Shown here: positions 48,318 through 62,609 of the stretch, in pieces
How positions within the stretch are numbered: the stretch's first letter is position 1
How the letters are laid out: every line of letters starts with the position of its first letter
DNA from: Trochalopteron elliotii
Taxonomy: Eukaryota; Chordata; Aves; Passeriformes; Leiothrichidae
Direction of reading: 5' to 3'
DNA: 64,000 nt
Assembly (NCBI GenBank): GCA_024734555.1
Contig: JANPWX010000463.1
Location: 62,001-126,000, forward strand
Translations under genes and position numbers: made by a program
The notes under the pieces: generated by a model
Database searches by the model: none
The model's input: only the letters and a program-made list of their open reading frames with translations
What the model was told of the DNA's origin: nothing

Positions 48318-51300
48318 TTTTGAGAGGCATTTTTAGTGCCACCTTTCAAGCAAGCAGAACCCAAACTTTTTGGACCAAGAGATGAGGTCGTACTGCAAGG
48401 AATACTGTGACTCTGACATAACCAAGATACTTGTGGACATGTGGTGGAGATGACACTTCTATTTCTCTTTCCCTGAAGAACTGATGACCTCTTGTCTGTG
48501 ATTCATAAGCTACTGGAGTCCTATTAGGCTTCATTTTATTTTGTGTGCAGGTCAAGGGTCCATCACTTTGGTTGTCTTCAGTCTTTCACTTCCTCAATCT
48601 CTCACCTGCTTCTCTTAAAGCTCATATTCCTCTCTTTAGGTCCTGTTCCACCTTTTCACACTTATAAGTCTTATCTTCCTTCCAGATCTTGGGTATTTTT
48701 TTTCTCATTCCTCATTCTCCTACTACACTGCTGCGTCCATGTCCCTCCACACCTTCACCAGTGCTCCTAGATTTCATCCTCTTCTGGTTCTGCGCCCTTA
48801 TGCCTTCCTCAGTAGAAAATTATTCTGGTGTCTTTCCTCTAAACCTTGAGGACTCTTTAGGTCATATACTGGACTCAAAGAAGAGTTATTAGGTTGAGAC
48901 CATCACCGTGAGCTTTGATCTATACCAGAGACAGCACTTTGCAAGAAATAAGGAGAGCAAAGGGGAGATAAAGCTAGCCCAGACCCCAAAGGATTTAATA
49001 TAACAAGATAATATGCAGTCTGAGTGACAATGGCACTTGGTGACAGGAATATAAAGGAAGCAATAAACATCTGAGTTTGTTTGTGACGGAGAATCAATTT
49101 TGTTAATGGAAGGCAAATTTGTTCACGATGGGGAAGACTAAAAAGTAGGATCAGAGACCAGAGATGGAAAACCAGCATGCTGTTTGATCACGTTGATCAA
49201 TACATGGATGACCACTTGCTGGTTCAGAACAGGATCTGCAGTGGTCCCACAATGCATGTCACAGTGACTGGTGCTCCAGTATGACTGACTTACACAAATC
49301 CATGTGACCTCTTGCTAAACAGAAAATGGTTGTGCAACATAAGCAGAAAACAGACTTAGCAGGTCAGTCATGTGTCTATCAGGCCTGCTGAAGCTCATGG
49401 AAAAGGAAGAGACAGTTCTTGTAAACACTGTGTAATTTAGTGAGGTGTAGCACAGAAACAAGATTTGTCAGAGCAAGTGAATTGTTTTAAGTTACAGCCT
49501 GCCTCCACCAGAAATGGAATACTTTCAAGTAACACAAATTAAATTGTCGTAGCAATATATATTTTAGGAGACAAAACCATTTTCTTTCTCGTCTAAGACA
49601 GCCTGAGTGCTGCCTTTTCCCAGCAGCATATTACGAAGACAACTGTCTCTTGTCTGGTAACTCACATTGTAAAGACAGAGCTAGGCTAAGTGACAGACCA
49701 GACCCCAGGTTTTCCAGCAAGCATCTCACATGTCTTCAAAGAGTGCTTCTAAAAGTGAAGAAAATGTTGGAATTGTGTCCTTGGTCTGATCTGCAGGAAG
49801 ACTGAAAAAAAAAAGCCAGAGAGACATAAATTTTCTGTGCAATAAAATGTGCATTTGATTTAGCTGCTGGCAGGATCTTTCTCACCATGTGTACAGTGGG
49901 AGAAAAGGCTGAGGTGAGTCAGCTCCTGCTGCTCCATTGTGGCCTACCACAATGACATTGGCAGTGTGTCCACACCTTTCCTCTCAAATGGAAGCAGTGA
50001 TAGCACAGTCCCCTACCAAACTAGCAAATGTTCCCTCTTGGAGTAACCCTCAAAGGAGTTAGTGACTTCGCTTAGAGGTAAGACTGCAGTCTCCTGCCTG
50101 TGCTCTCACCCAGATACCTTCCCAAGGGAGAGGCTGCCCCATATCTCCCCAGCAACTGAGTTGTCCAGAATGTGTCCTTTTTTCAGAACACAAAATCAAA
50201 TAAAAAGATTTTTGCACTGGACATGCAGCAAGGAAATCTACCTCCAATAAAATGTTGTTTGCTGGAGGTTTTTTTTCCCACATTCCTTCTCACAGAAATC
50301 AACTGCTGTTCTTGGCTGGTATGCAAAGAACATTCATCAGAAATAACACAAGCAGAAAGCGACAAATGTTGGCAGTGACATTGTATCGTGCTCCAGCCTG
50401 TAGAACAGCACTGAAACCTTTGACATGGCTGATATCACTTGGAACCCTTGGGGTTCTTCTCCTGTCCACTCAGCAGCAGTTTCACTCCAAGAACTCTCCA
50501 GTGAGTAACTTCTGTGGGATATTGTGGTGGCCACAAGAACTGCCTACATGATCACTTGGATGTGATGAACACTTTCAGCTGGAAGCAACACATGCTCAAA
50601 CCATTTAATTGCAACCACTCAATTCAAACCAGATAATGGCAAACAGGTTTTTCTTTTGAACTAACCAGAATTAAACCAAAGCCTTGTTCCCTAACCCAAA
50701 CTTAATCATGAAAACTACACAAAAGGTTAATTTAGGGCTCAGTGAATTATATGCTTTGGCCCCAAGTGATTTTGTTCTCTGCCTCCACTTTTGACAAAGA
50801 AAGCTGAAATGTTACAGGGTTAAGTTCGAGCTGGATATGCTTATGAGTTTGGATGGCTGAGCTTTATTTTTATAGTTGAGCTAGAATTGAAAAACAATCC
50901 TGGACAGATTAGCCCAGGGCACTTCCCAGCTCCAAGGCTGGTTGCATACCAAGCTTAGCAAAACACGGGTGCGACCTAGGAACACACAGCAGCCTGGAAC
51001 AGCAGCTTTCAGAAAGTCTTCATGGGATTGCTGCTCTGCCAAGCTTTTTCAGGCTTGACACTGTTCCCTACTCTTTTCTTGTTTTAGACTTTGAGCAGCC
51101 TGCTGATGCTGGAGTTACATCAGCCATATTCCTTCTCTAAGGTACTCCAGGGTCTGCCATCTTTCCCTTCCTTTCACTTCATTCCATCCTCTTCCACTGA
51201 AGGATACTTTGTTCACATATTTTTTGAGAGCAGCCCAGAGACCTGAGAGTGGTCCAAAGAATGCTGCAGTCCCTGAGCAATGGGACCAGCTCCTGGGGCA

Positions 51301-51835
51301 GTGGGGCTCTTTCACCATGCCCCTGCTCCTTTCCAATATCCACTACTGGAGTGTACAGGCACGATCTCACAGGATGACATGAAGGTCACATTCCAAACAG
51401 AGGGAATAAAGCATCAGCTACAGGGGGAAGTGGTCCTTCTCCCTCCTGGCAGAGAAGGTGAAGAGTGCAGTGGGAACAGAACAGGGGCAGAAGTCTCAGG
51501 TTCTCTAGCTCTGGGCAGGATTCATAACCTCCAGCAACTTCTCTCCCTTCCTGTTACACTGGGAAAGTATTTGCACGCAAACAAAAAGGATTTGCACTAA
51601 CAAGAACCAGAGCAGCATATCTTTTTAGTTTAAAAATTGCTAAGAAATAATAGTAAGGAGATTAAGGGTGATTTGCATAGAGGCTGAGAGAAATTATCAC
51701 TTCCAGTAGGATAAAACAGCAAATGCAGAGTGCTTAGCTACCCAAAAAGGTTGCAGGGTAGATGGTGGTGACATTTCAGGATGCAGTCCCAGGGTGTGAT
51801 AAAAGAATAAGACAAGACCTACAGGATAAAGGTAA
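48318..51835. other. Intergenic sequence downstream of SLC2A3
   Basis: No gene or bounded repeat was recognised. Frames of up to 106 codons (51280-51600, +) lack recognisable domains. Confidence 0.55.
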
Positions 51836-51839
51836 AATC

Positions 51840-54403
51840 CAAATCAGGTATTTATTTAATATTTTTTATTTCAAAACCAGGAAACAACCACATTAATAAG
51901 CATATAAAATCCATCCAAAATATTCACAATGCCGTTACAGAAAAAGAAAATAACAAAGATATCATGTGAGAAAGGCCTACACATTTCGGTCCAAGCCACA
52001 CATCTGATGCAAAGTATGGAATGCTCTTATGCACAGCTGTGGGGGGAATTTCCTAACATACAGATACCCATATAGAAATATCACATCTGGATGTGCTGGA
52101 GGTTCAAAGGAAGGGCACAGAAATCTATGCAAGTGAGCCAAAATATCAAAATTGGGAAAGAAGTCATATATAATGACTCCAAGAATAAATATCTGGCATA
52201 TAAGCCTAATAAAAAGCTAGAGAAAACTGGATGTAATACAATTGCATTGTGCAAAGCTGGGGCATTTCAAATTAATTCACAGGAAGCATTTAACAGCTGC
52301 AAATTTAACTGATCTTTGCAACTGTTTCTCATTAGGGAAGGTAGGAATGTCATCACTAGTTACTGAAGATGTCAGACATACCCGCCAGAATATACATCAA
52401 TGGCAATTTCTCTAACCTGCTCTGAAGCATTATGTTGGTAAGAAAGCTTGGGTTATCCATGCTACAAAAGTCTTGCTGTCATTCCAACCTTTCTAAGCCT
52501 TTCTTTGTTTTTACCACCTCGGAATCTGTGGGCCTACCACTCTTCTAGGATATCCTCAGGTCAACCTGAGTTTGACCACGTCCAAAAACGGCAGCTTGAT
52601 CTCAGAAGAGCAGGAGTTTAAATTGGACCTACCTCTGTGCTACCTTTAGATATTTTGGGCAGGTCTGGACAGGCACAGGCCTGGAGCCTGTCACAGAACG
52701 CTGCAGTGAAATAAAGCTGCCCCTCCTTGACTGCAAGTGTACCCAATGTGCTACTTTTTGCCTGCCTGACCTGAGCTGTGCTAGCTCAGCAGAAGGGTGG
52801 GGGACACAAACTCAATTGCCCAGCGGAATGACAAGCAAGGAGACTGACATTTACTGATGAACAATTACTGCCTGCCACATCCCTTTGAACAGAGGCACTA
52901 TTACAGAGCTGTACACATCTAACAAAGCACACTGGTGAGCACCACAACATCATGCAGACCTTCCAGAGAGGATATATGGGGCAAAAAAACATCTGGCCTT
53001 CAACCAAGCAGGGGACTGAGCACTACAGACTTTTCGCACTGCTAAACTAGCAAATTCCAGTAGCTCTGGTGTCTAGTCCTGCATCTCTATCCTTATGAAC
53101 TTACACATACCACAGCTGACCATGCCTGTGTCCAGAAGGGTCATGCTACATGTAATTACTCTGTAATATTTATAGGAACAACTGCTAAGAAAATACAGCT
53201 TTGAAAAATAATTTTTATCCTTGCACTCATTTAAATGACAACCTGCAAATTTCAGAATTTATGACATACTAGACGATAACAGAGAAGCCAAAAAGAAATA
53301 AAATTAAGAGAAGGCAGGAAAAATTACCTTCTGGTTTGCAATCACCACTCTCAATCATCCGTAGAATGCTTAAAACCATGTCTGAAAATATAATCCAATA
53401 ACACCCATTGTAAGATGCCATATCACACTCATCAACACTTGAGAACAATTCTTTAAAACAGCCACCAAAAATCCCTAATAACAGAGATTTTGATGCAAAA
53501 ACATACCTCTTCCACAAGTACACAACTCTTCGAATTTCTTTCCAGAGGGCACAAAAAACTTCAAGGCGATGTGCATAATTGGCTCTGCTGTACACACCAC
53601 CTAAAATGCTCAATCTCCATTTTAGTACCACATTTCTCCTTTACAGTCTTATTGCACCTCAAGTCTACAGCATCTTTTGTTAGAATAGCTATTTCTCTTA
53701 AACTTCTCTGATTTCTTTACCTGTACATTTTTGTACACCATTAAAAAAATAAATATTTACAAAGTGACATACAAATAAATAAACTGAAGTAAAAGTATGC
53801 TTTCAGTGTGTCTATACAAAAAATAAAAGAGCAGGAAAAAATATGCATGTGACTTGGTCCCCTTTTTCCTGAGGCTAAAAAAAGTGCACACTGGTTAGGA
53901 AAAAGCAAGATGGCTTTTGGTAAGCTTGCTAAATTCCAGTGTAACACCTTACACACGCACACAGAGTAGACTCAAAGGGCTGGGGACTCATTTAGCGGGT
54001 CACTTCAACTCACTACAAAAATAGTAATTAGGTTCAAATACATAATGGTCACTGTGTGCATAAGTATGTTAACCCCAAACGGCAATTTTACATGAGGAAA
54101 GTAAAAATATTGCCAGGTCTTCTCTGTTCTCCTGATGTTTGTGGCAGGGAAGATGAGATTATTTTTGCAAGTGCCAGGTGCTTTCCAGAATGGCAGATCA
54201 CCCATATCAGATTTGCTTAATGCTGGCAAGCCTGGCAGAATGGGTGAGCATGTGGGTGAAAAGAAGAATATAGCAGCAAATTGAGGAGGGGAAGAATGTC
54301 CCAGTTCTCATGGTTTTCTTTGCTCATTCCTTTAATGATTCTTTAAGCATGAACGAGTTAAAGAACAGGTGTGTCATGGATCTTAGGCAGCTGCTTTGCC
54401 AGC
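51840..54403 (-). other. SLC2A3: Probable long SLC2A3 3' UTR with tandem polyadenylation signals
   Basis: On the - strand, AATAAA occurs at 51870-51865 and 51856-51851. I saw no other TTTATT (its complement) in the intervening sequence between these and the SLC2A3 stop codon at 54404. This predicts a 3' UTR of about 2.5 kb, close to the long GLUT3 3' UTRs known in mammals. The 120-codon antisense-looking frame at 53269-53631 lies in this UTR and has no recognisable domain. Confidence 0.5.
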
Positions 54404-57400
54404 TTATTTGCTGTTCAGCTCCACCATCGGGGTCTTCTGGGGTGACGAGTTGGCATTTGCTCCTCGTCCTTCAAAGCCCCTGGAGATGTCTTCAAAAGTC
54501 CTACCCTTGGTCTCTGGCACTTTGAAGAATGTGAAGATAAAGAAGATGACCAGGAAAACAAGGAAGATGAGGAAGACATAGGAGCCACATAGTTTCTGCA
54601 GGGAGGACAAACACAAAAAGATTTTATTTTCAAATTACATGTAAGGTCATTTGCTGTTGACAGGTTAAAATTCCAACACCTTTCTCCAGCAGTGCCCTTA
54701 CGGACTTTTCTCATCACAGCATTTTTAAAACTGAAATCACATTCCTATGGGCTTCTAAAGGTCTTTAATCTTCCTAAGGGTGACCAAAATTGATGCTTTT
54801 AAAGAAAAAGCGCTGATGTGCTAAGATGGCTCTTCCAAATATTTGAAAGCTGCAAACTGTTAAGACAGTACAATATAAGGTGAGCAACAGCCTCCAGTAA
54901 CAATCACAACTCAGAGACCTCTGGAAGACTCACCAGCCCTCTTCTCAAACCAGGGACAACTTCCAGGAGAGGCTGGGTTATTAAAGGTCATATAGTCATC
55001 TGTCTTCAAAGATACAGATTCTACTACCTTTCTGGACACCTATTCCAATGCTGCAGTGCTCTCACAGTGCTTTATAAATGAGGACTTACCTCTGCATAGG
55101 GGAAGAGCATTCCTACTAAGAAATTGGAGGTCCAGTTGGAACAACCAGCCACTGCCATGGCTGCAGGTCGTGGGCCCTGGCTGAAGAGTTCTGCCACAAT
55201 GAACCACGGGATAGGGCCAGGGCCAATCTCAAAAAGAGCCACAAAGCCAAAAGTGGCAACAATGCTGATGTACCTGATCCAGTCCACAATGTCCTGCAAG
55301 GGAACAAAATATGATCAGCACAATGCCATCTCCAGTGTCACAACTTTCTCAGCTGCACTGTGAACACCGTAGCAGTTCCCAGAGTTATAAAATTGCTCTC
55401 TCCACTGCACACTTGGCTCTAGCCCCAGCTCTACCTGCCTACAGGGTAGCATTGCAGAGCAAAGCATATGTATTTTCTTATAGGTTCCTGCTGGGATCAG
55501 CCTGAACAATAACACTGATCACTCACCTTTAGAGCTAAAGCTACAGTCATAATAGCAGCACACACAGCCATGCCAGCCAAACCAACCAAATGGAGAGTCC
55601 GGCGCCCTGCACGCTCCACCAGGAACAGCTGGAAAGGAGAAGGCAGAGGGGGAAAAAACAGTCCATTACTTTGGCAGCAAAAGCAGGACAGATTTCTTTG
55701 CTCAGTATCTCCTGCACCTCTTCCTTATCTGCCTGTAAACCTCAGAGACTATGGTGATCTCAGTGCAGGTCACCAGCCTGCTCCATCATCAGCACAAGTT
55801 CTTCCACTCTGGTTCTTGCTACTGCTTTCTCTCATCACTCTTTCCCCAGTGCACTCCTTTTCCACCTTCTCTTTCATCTAAGATAACACCTCTTTCTGCC
55901 CCTCTCTCCTCCCACCATGCCTCTGATGCTCTCTGGTCTTTGCTCCTACAGGTCAGTGCATAGCCCAGTGCTTTGCCACTGCCTGGCTACTTGTCTGTAG
56001 TCCCACCTGCCCAGGCAGACACGCAGCCCTGTCCCACTCACCGACACCACAGTGAAGACTGTGTTGACCACACCAGCTCCAATGGTGGCATAGATAGGCT
56101 GTGTGATACCAGCTCTTTCAAAAATCCCTGTAGAATAATAGAATACCTGGGAAGAGAAAAAGGTGGACACAGTCACAATTCCATGTTTGAGAACATGTCC
56201 CTCGTCCTCTGCCTAACAGCCTGCATGCCCAGCAGCGAGATTCTAAGCAGTACTCAACACTATAAAATAGCTTCCAGTCAAGGTTCATTCACTTGGTGAA
56301 AGGCTGCAGTGCCTCACCAGAGTGTGTGTGGGGAAAGTGAAAGCCTTAATATCCACTTTCCACCTTAGCATCTTTGCCACATGACAAAACAATGACCTCC
56401 GGTCAAGGCACAAAGATGTTTTGGGACTTCAAGTTCTCTCCACATCAGTTGCAAGTGCAAGTTTAGCCAGAGATAAGAGAGGCCCAGAAGATGGGACAGG
56501 AAGGTAACTCACAGCATTGATGCCTGAGAGCTGCTGGGAGAGCTGCAGCATGATGGCAATGATAATGGCTTGACGGTAGTTTGGAGAACGGAAGAGCTCT
56601 GGCACAGTTGCTTTCTTTTCCTGGGACATTTTAGCACTTTCATCTTTCATCTCCTGGATGTCTTGAGACACATCTCGATCACCACGGAGCTTCTGGAGAA
56701 CTGGAGGGAGGAAGCCAAAGATGTCAGGTAAGAGTCACACCTACTGGCCTGGGGAGGTGTGTGTGTCCCATCCTGCTATTACAGGAAGGGCACTGGCAAG
56801 CCTCTGCTGGCAGTTTTGCTCTTTTCAACCCAGAGGTCAGGGTGCTGTGATCAGCACAGAAACCAGGCTGTGGTCCTGCTCATGCTGATTGATCTCCAAG
56901 CTTATGTTTGAGCTTGAAATTCTGTTCAAGCTCTTGCCAGAGCCAACCCCACCCCTCCAAGCTCCCTTTTAAATGCCAGCCTATTTCCTGCCTTTCAGGA
57001 GGAGATGGCAGAGTAACAGCACCTGGTCCTGCTACATCCCACCAGGCTAGGTGCCACTCCTCACGTCTTAATCCCACCTGGATCCTCTGTTGAGATGCCA
57101 GGTTTCTCATGCTACCTGGCACTGGTGCAACCTAAAGGATGGGAAGGTAGGCCAGGCCTGATGCCCTCTGGGAGTCACACCCTAATCTGCCACAGGCTCC
57201 AGGATCAGTCCTGGCCTCCCACTCATGTTCAGTGCAGGCTGGAAGCCAGAACACTGCCCTGCCCCTTTGAGATGAGTTCTTACCTGCTTCGGCTTTCTCC
57301 TCCTCCATCTTGTTGATCAATAGGAAACGGGGGCTTTCAGGGCAGAATAGAAGGCCTATACACTGCAAAATTGCTGGGAGGACTGTGAACCCCAAAAGCA

Positions 57401-60400
57401 TTGGCCAAAGCCCTTCAGTGCCCATGATTGCCTCCAGTCCAAAAATCTACACCGAGAATAGAAGAGAAATAAGAGTGACTTCAAACACTTCAGTTCTTCA
57501 CCCCCACCCCAGTATGATAGGACCCACAAACTGCACCTGATGGCAAGGAAAGCCCTCCTCACCCTTCCCCAGCCCTCCTTCCCACCACCAAGGGCAGGAT
57601 CAGGTTGTACCAGGCCTACCTGAGCCACCAGGATGCCCACAACAATGCCCAGCTGGTTGAGGGTGCCGAAGGCTCCGCGGACACTGGTGGGTGAGACCTC
57701 ACTGATGTACATGGGCACAAAGCCGGTGCAGAGGCCACAGAAGGCACCAATAACAAAGCGACCAATAATCAACATCTCCACTGCCTTTGCTGCCTTCGAG
57801 AAGGCCATGAGAAGGCCACCAGTAAAGGCCAAGACATTCACCAGCAGCATGGAGTTCCTCCTGGCAGGGTAAAGATGTCAAGACTGAGCTTAAACTGGGA
57901 ATACAGCAGGAAAATCATTGGGAGAGGGGTAAAGGTAAACCTGCCCATGATCTCTCATCTAAGGGGTGGGAAGAGAATGGAATAATTCCCATTCAGCTCC
58001 TGCCTTGGCCTGCAATCCTGCTTTTTGCAGCCCACACATTCTTGCTTCCTCCCCAGACATCTCTTCCCACCTCTGCCCTCTCCCTGCCAACGCTTCTTTG
58101 TAAAAGGAGAAGCTCTCCAACAGCTTGCATCCCTCTTCCCAACTTACCTGCCAAATCTGTTTACAAACAAACTGACTGAGAAGGAGCCAATCATGCCTCC
58201 TACTGAGAAGATGGCCACAGAAAGCGACCACAGAGAGGTGAGGAGTTCTTGGGAGACTTCCTTCCCACTCCTTTCTGACAGGGTTTTGTTGAAAAACTTC
58301 CGGATGATCTGCAAGAGGAATCAGGCAGTGAGAGTTACAGTCCAGAGGGAGGCATTTTACACTGGGGAGAGGGGAGACTACTGTCTTCCTTCTGCTTCCT
58401 GCTGCCATGAAAACAGAGAGGCCCAAAAAGGCAGCAACAAGTTACACAAGGGGGGAGATGAGGGCACAGAAGGAGGAGCATTCACTGAGAAGTAGTGGTA
58501 TGATGAGGGAGAGTGCTTCACTGAGTGGAGGGGCAGGCAGGGTACCCACAGGACAGCAGTGTTTATTAAGAAAAACAGGCTTATCTTCTGAGTATTTCAG
58601 AAGATGTGAGTCACTGCTGGTTCTTGGGAGGAGGCGGGAGACAGTTGGGAATGAAAGGGAACATGAAAACATGACCAGTGAGTGGATGGGAACATTTCTG
58701 ACAAAACCAAAACACTGACAGCAGGAATAGGATTTCTGGTATAGAAATAGTTGGAGGGACACAAGGCTTCTCTGAGGTAAGCCTGAAAAATTGTTTCTTT
58801 TTTACATAATGCTGTCCCAAGGGGATGTGACAGGGCCACGTTGCTGATTTCCCAGGCATCCTCTTAGCTAGTGAGGTAAATTCTGGCATGGGCTGGTGGG
58901 GACAGTGTCTGCCCCCAGCAGATGGCAGCAGGACATTAGCTAGGGAGGACTGACCCCATCCCCCATCCAGTCGTGAGCATCTTTTCCCGGAGACAGGGTG
59001 GATGTGGTATTCTATTCGTGACTCAGTTCTTGACAGAGGAACCATCTTAGTTACATGGAAACCACCTCTCTCATTTTCTTCACCTCTTGTTTCTTAGGCT
59101 ACAGTCATGAGATGATTTGGCCAAATGTCCAAGTCACAACCCTTTTACAAGCACTGAATCTATACTTAACACAAGGAATGAATAAACAAGTAAAATAAAC
59201 TTGGAAAAGATTAAATTAGGGCAGCTGTAATTCCTACCAACCCGTAAATGTTTTCTGCACACTGCTCTCTGCATTCCTTCTGCCATGGTTGGTTTATTCT
59301 GACTCAAAACTGAAGGAGCTCACATTCTTCCACACACCACATATGGCAGATGGAACCCTCCTGCCCTTCCTGTGCTCCTAATTAAGAGAATTAACCTCTC
59401 TGTTTCCTCTCTCTCCTCCCCAAAAGTTTGTCCTCCCTTTCCAAAGTTGTATTTGAAAGGGGATTTTAAGTGCCTTACTGACTTCATAAACCCAAACCAA
59501 ATAATTGGCTGCTTGGGAGACAGTCCCTGTTCTTTCTACACCACTGTCTTCCCATCAGCCCCTCACTCATCCCACCTCCCCAGGTCATCCTTCCTCTCAC
59601 CTTCTCAGGTGCATTGATTACACCAGTGTTGTACCCAAACTGGAGAGATCCAATGGCAGCAATGCAAACAGCATAGACAAGAGGCGCTGTGATTTTCTGT
59701 GAAAAGAGAGGGAACAATTATTTACTTAATTTGGCTTTCTACACAACTTGAGTTTCTCTTCAGCATAAACAGCAGCTGCAGCTCATAGGTGCCATGTGCA
59801 AGTGCTCTGAGGGCAGGGAATGGGCTTTTATCCAGCAAGGGCAAGTACCAGTAGCATCCCTTGAATCCCCCTCCCTGGAAAGGGAGGTGCAACTGTACAG
59901 CAGGAAAAGTTCTGTGGCTACAAGTAGGAGGGCTTGTCAGGGCCTTCCCTTTATTATCTCCTGACCTTCAGCAACTATTCTCAGCTCATTAGTAATGAAT
60001 ACACTGGCTGCATTAGTGGCTGTTATTTTGGGTTGATCTGCTTTACAGAAGCTTTTGCTGATCTCTGGCATGTCATGAAAGAAGGGTCTAACTCTTCCCT
60101 GAGCCAGCTGACAAGTTCCCATAAACTGAGTCTCAGATCTGCCCATGAGCTACACTGGCAGTCACTCGTAACAGTTACAACACGCACTCTTCAGCAACAG
60201 GCTTGTTTTTCCCAGGCTGGAGCTTCCCAACCCTGCCCCAGGGCACTGGCACGGCAGTGTGCCTCAAGAGGTGGCAGCTTGGGTTGCTACCAAGCTGCCC
60301 GTTTATTTTTCTTTAAGCTGTGGCAATAGTTGATATTTTAAATGAAGCACACTCCCTGAAGTTTCAGTATACCTGAATCTCTATTAAATTAAAAATCAGT

Positions 60401-62609
60401 GAGCCCTCAGAGGCATCGGGAAAGCTTGAAGATCCAACCTTAGAAGCCCCACAGACAGAAATTTAAGTGTCAGCAAAAAGCATCTGACATTTTATTCATT
60501 TTTAAAGCTTGTGGCATTTAAGCCAGCTCTGAGTGAGGGAGGTGTGGGGGAGCAGGTGACTCAGGAGTTGGCTCTTAGGCAGCCAGTGCCTGAGTTGGCA
60601 CAATTTGGAAAGATTGTGTTCCTCCCAGTCTCAGGAGATTTGGAAGCTTTTCCAAAAATATTAACAGTTCTTTTTCCAAGACTTTCCATTATTGTACTTA
60701 AGCCTGGCAGAGTAAACTACTTGGTGGGGCCTATTGTCACAGCTCTTCCAGTCTCTCACTTTCTAGCTCAGCTCCAAGAGTAGTGGCTCTCAAAGCTGCC
60801 CAAAGTTTCTGACAATAACCTTCTGTCAGTGCCACCTCCACCAATCTTTCAAGCCAAGCACGTATGTGCTTCTGGCCTGCACAGCCCTCAGACAGGACCA
60901 GTGCAGCCTCAATAAACAGAAACTGGGGAAAGGACTCTCAGGCATGGTTTCCTCCACCTACATCATGTAAATGTCTTCCTGCTCAGGTCAGTGGTGGAGA
61001 CAAAGTGGACAGGGGGCAGATGAGCACAGAGGTAGCATTCACACCTAAGCACACCCTAGGCAGTCCAGGCATTCTCCGTGGCAGCTTGTGACCTCTCCCC
61101 TCATTTTCATCTCAAGGAAATTTGGCACAGAACCACAAGGACACAGCTCTTTCAAAGCATCTAGATGCCTGTAGAAAGGCATTATAATATCTAAGCAGTT
61201 TGGGGACTCCAGGCCAGGTCACCTCTAGCCAGCAGGTATGGCAAAGCTGAAGACAGATCCCAGCTCTCTACATGGCTCACACAAGAGCTCCTTTCCCCCA
61301 GAACTCTGCTTTGTCATGGCTTGCTGTGACCACAGCTGGCCTTTTCCTTCTGGGTGCTGCAGGCACCACAAGGACCCTGCTTTGTGGGCACCCCTCACTT
61401 ACATGGTACATAAATAAGCTACAGGGTTAGTTGTTCTCCCTTCTTTCATGCTTCCTTCTCCTGGCTGTTGCCTGTTATTCGTCTCCTACCCAGCCTCCCA
61501 CAACCAAGACATCACATGGCATGACCCATCCCCTCCAGTAAGCCAGACTGTGATCTAATGTATGGATCATTTGTTAACGCTACAAGTGCCTTGCTTCCCA
61601 AAAGGCAAACAGGGAGCTCAGAAATAGCACAGCTACACCCACTCTATCCAAAGGCTCAAGGCTGAGGTCTGTGCACCAGCATGGAATTCAAACCGCCACC
61701 CCTCCCTCCGACCACAGGCGTCGGCAGCCTTCATTTCACAGGAGATGCTCCTCACCAGCTCCCCTCCTGCACTGCCTCGAACCCCAGAGCTCAACAACTT
61801 GTTGAGCCCGGCAGGAGCGGCCTTTCCGCGCTTCTCTGAACGACCTTGACCATCCGAGGCTCTCCTTTCCTCTGCCTCATGTTCTCACACTGCCCTCATC
61901 TCCCATCAACATGGCGATGAGAGCCCCGGCCTCCTCCAGTTCTGGCTATTCCCGTGTAATTCCCCGGGATCCCGCACCAGGTTCCGGTGAGTATTTGCTG
62001 TCCCCCTTAGTACGTTCAAACACACGCAGTCATGAGCTCGCTCCACTGCTGCACACCTCGCTCGCAGCTGCCGACAAACATCCCCTGCTCTCCATAAGAG
62101 AAGAAGGGGAAGGACATGCTCTGCCACCTTCTTGACATTTAAAAGTGCTTTTATAAGGGCGTACCACCACTACCCAAAAAAACGCCTTTAACATCAATCC
62201 CCCGTTTAGCATCCTAAACCCTGGGACAAGCCGAGTGCGGCACCGCCAGCGAAACAAACCTCGTGATCAATATCCTACAACGCGGACAGCATCATGTGCA
62301 TCATCATCAGACCACGCGCACGAAACCAAAATCGATCCTCGCGACCTGCGACAACCTCTCCCAAACTGCGCGGTGCCCCCCCACTCAGACAGAGCCGCCG
62401 AAGGGCCGAGCGGCGGCCCTGCCGGGACCAGCACCGCATCCATCCATCCATCCCCGCCGCAGCCGCACGCCGGCCGCGACCGCATCCCTCTCCACAGCCC
62501 TCCGCCCCGCCGAAGCGCCCGGGGACCCGAGGGGCGGCTATAGCGGGGGCGGGGGGGAAAGAGGGCGAGAAGGAGCTCGCCTTCATCTCCCTACCTTTTT
62601 GGTGTCCAT
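54404..62609 (-). CDS. SLC2A3: SLC2A3 / GLUT3 facilitative glucose transporter (10 exons)
   Basis: Coding exons (-) are 62609-62595, 59696-59601, 58308-58148, 57860-57620, 57446-57284, 56700-56513, 56146-56042, 55628-55527, 55293-55090 and 54595-54404. They total 1467 nt and 488 aa (human 496), and exons 2-9 have lengths typical of the gene (161, 241, 163, 188, 105, 102, 204 nt among them). The product is a 12-helix plasma-membrane uniporter for glucose of the sugar-porter family (MFS), with high affinity and neuronal or embryonic use. Visible signatures are [13 protein letters not shown] in helix 1, an N-glycosylation site NKT in loop 1, FGRR and RAGRR loop motifs, PESPRFLL after helix 6, QQLSGINAV in helix 7 (with the QLS selectivity motif), GPGPIPW in helix 10 and PETKGR after helix 12. 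All introns are GT-AG and no frame break is present. The C-terminal tail is short and diverged, as usual for GLUT3. Confidence 0.97.

Noticed and set aside
53269..53631. 120-codon hydrophobic-ended frame on - in the SLC2A3 3' UTR
   Set aside because: It has no recognisable family and lies between the SLC2A3 stop codon and the predicted polyadenylation site. A chance frame is more likely than a second cistron.
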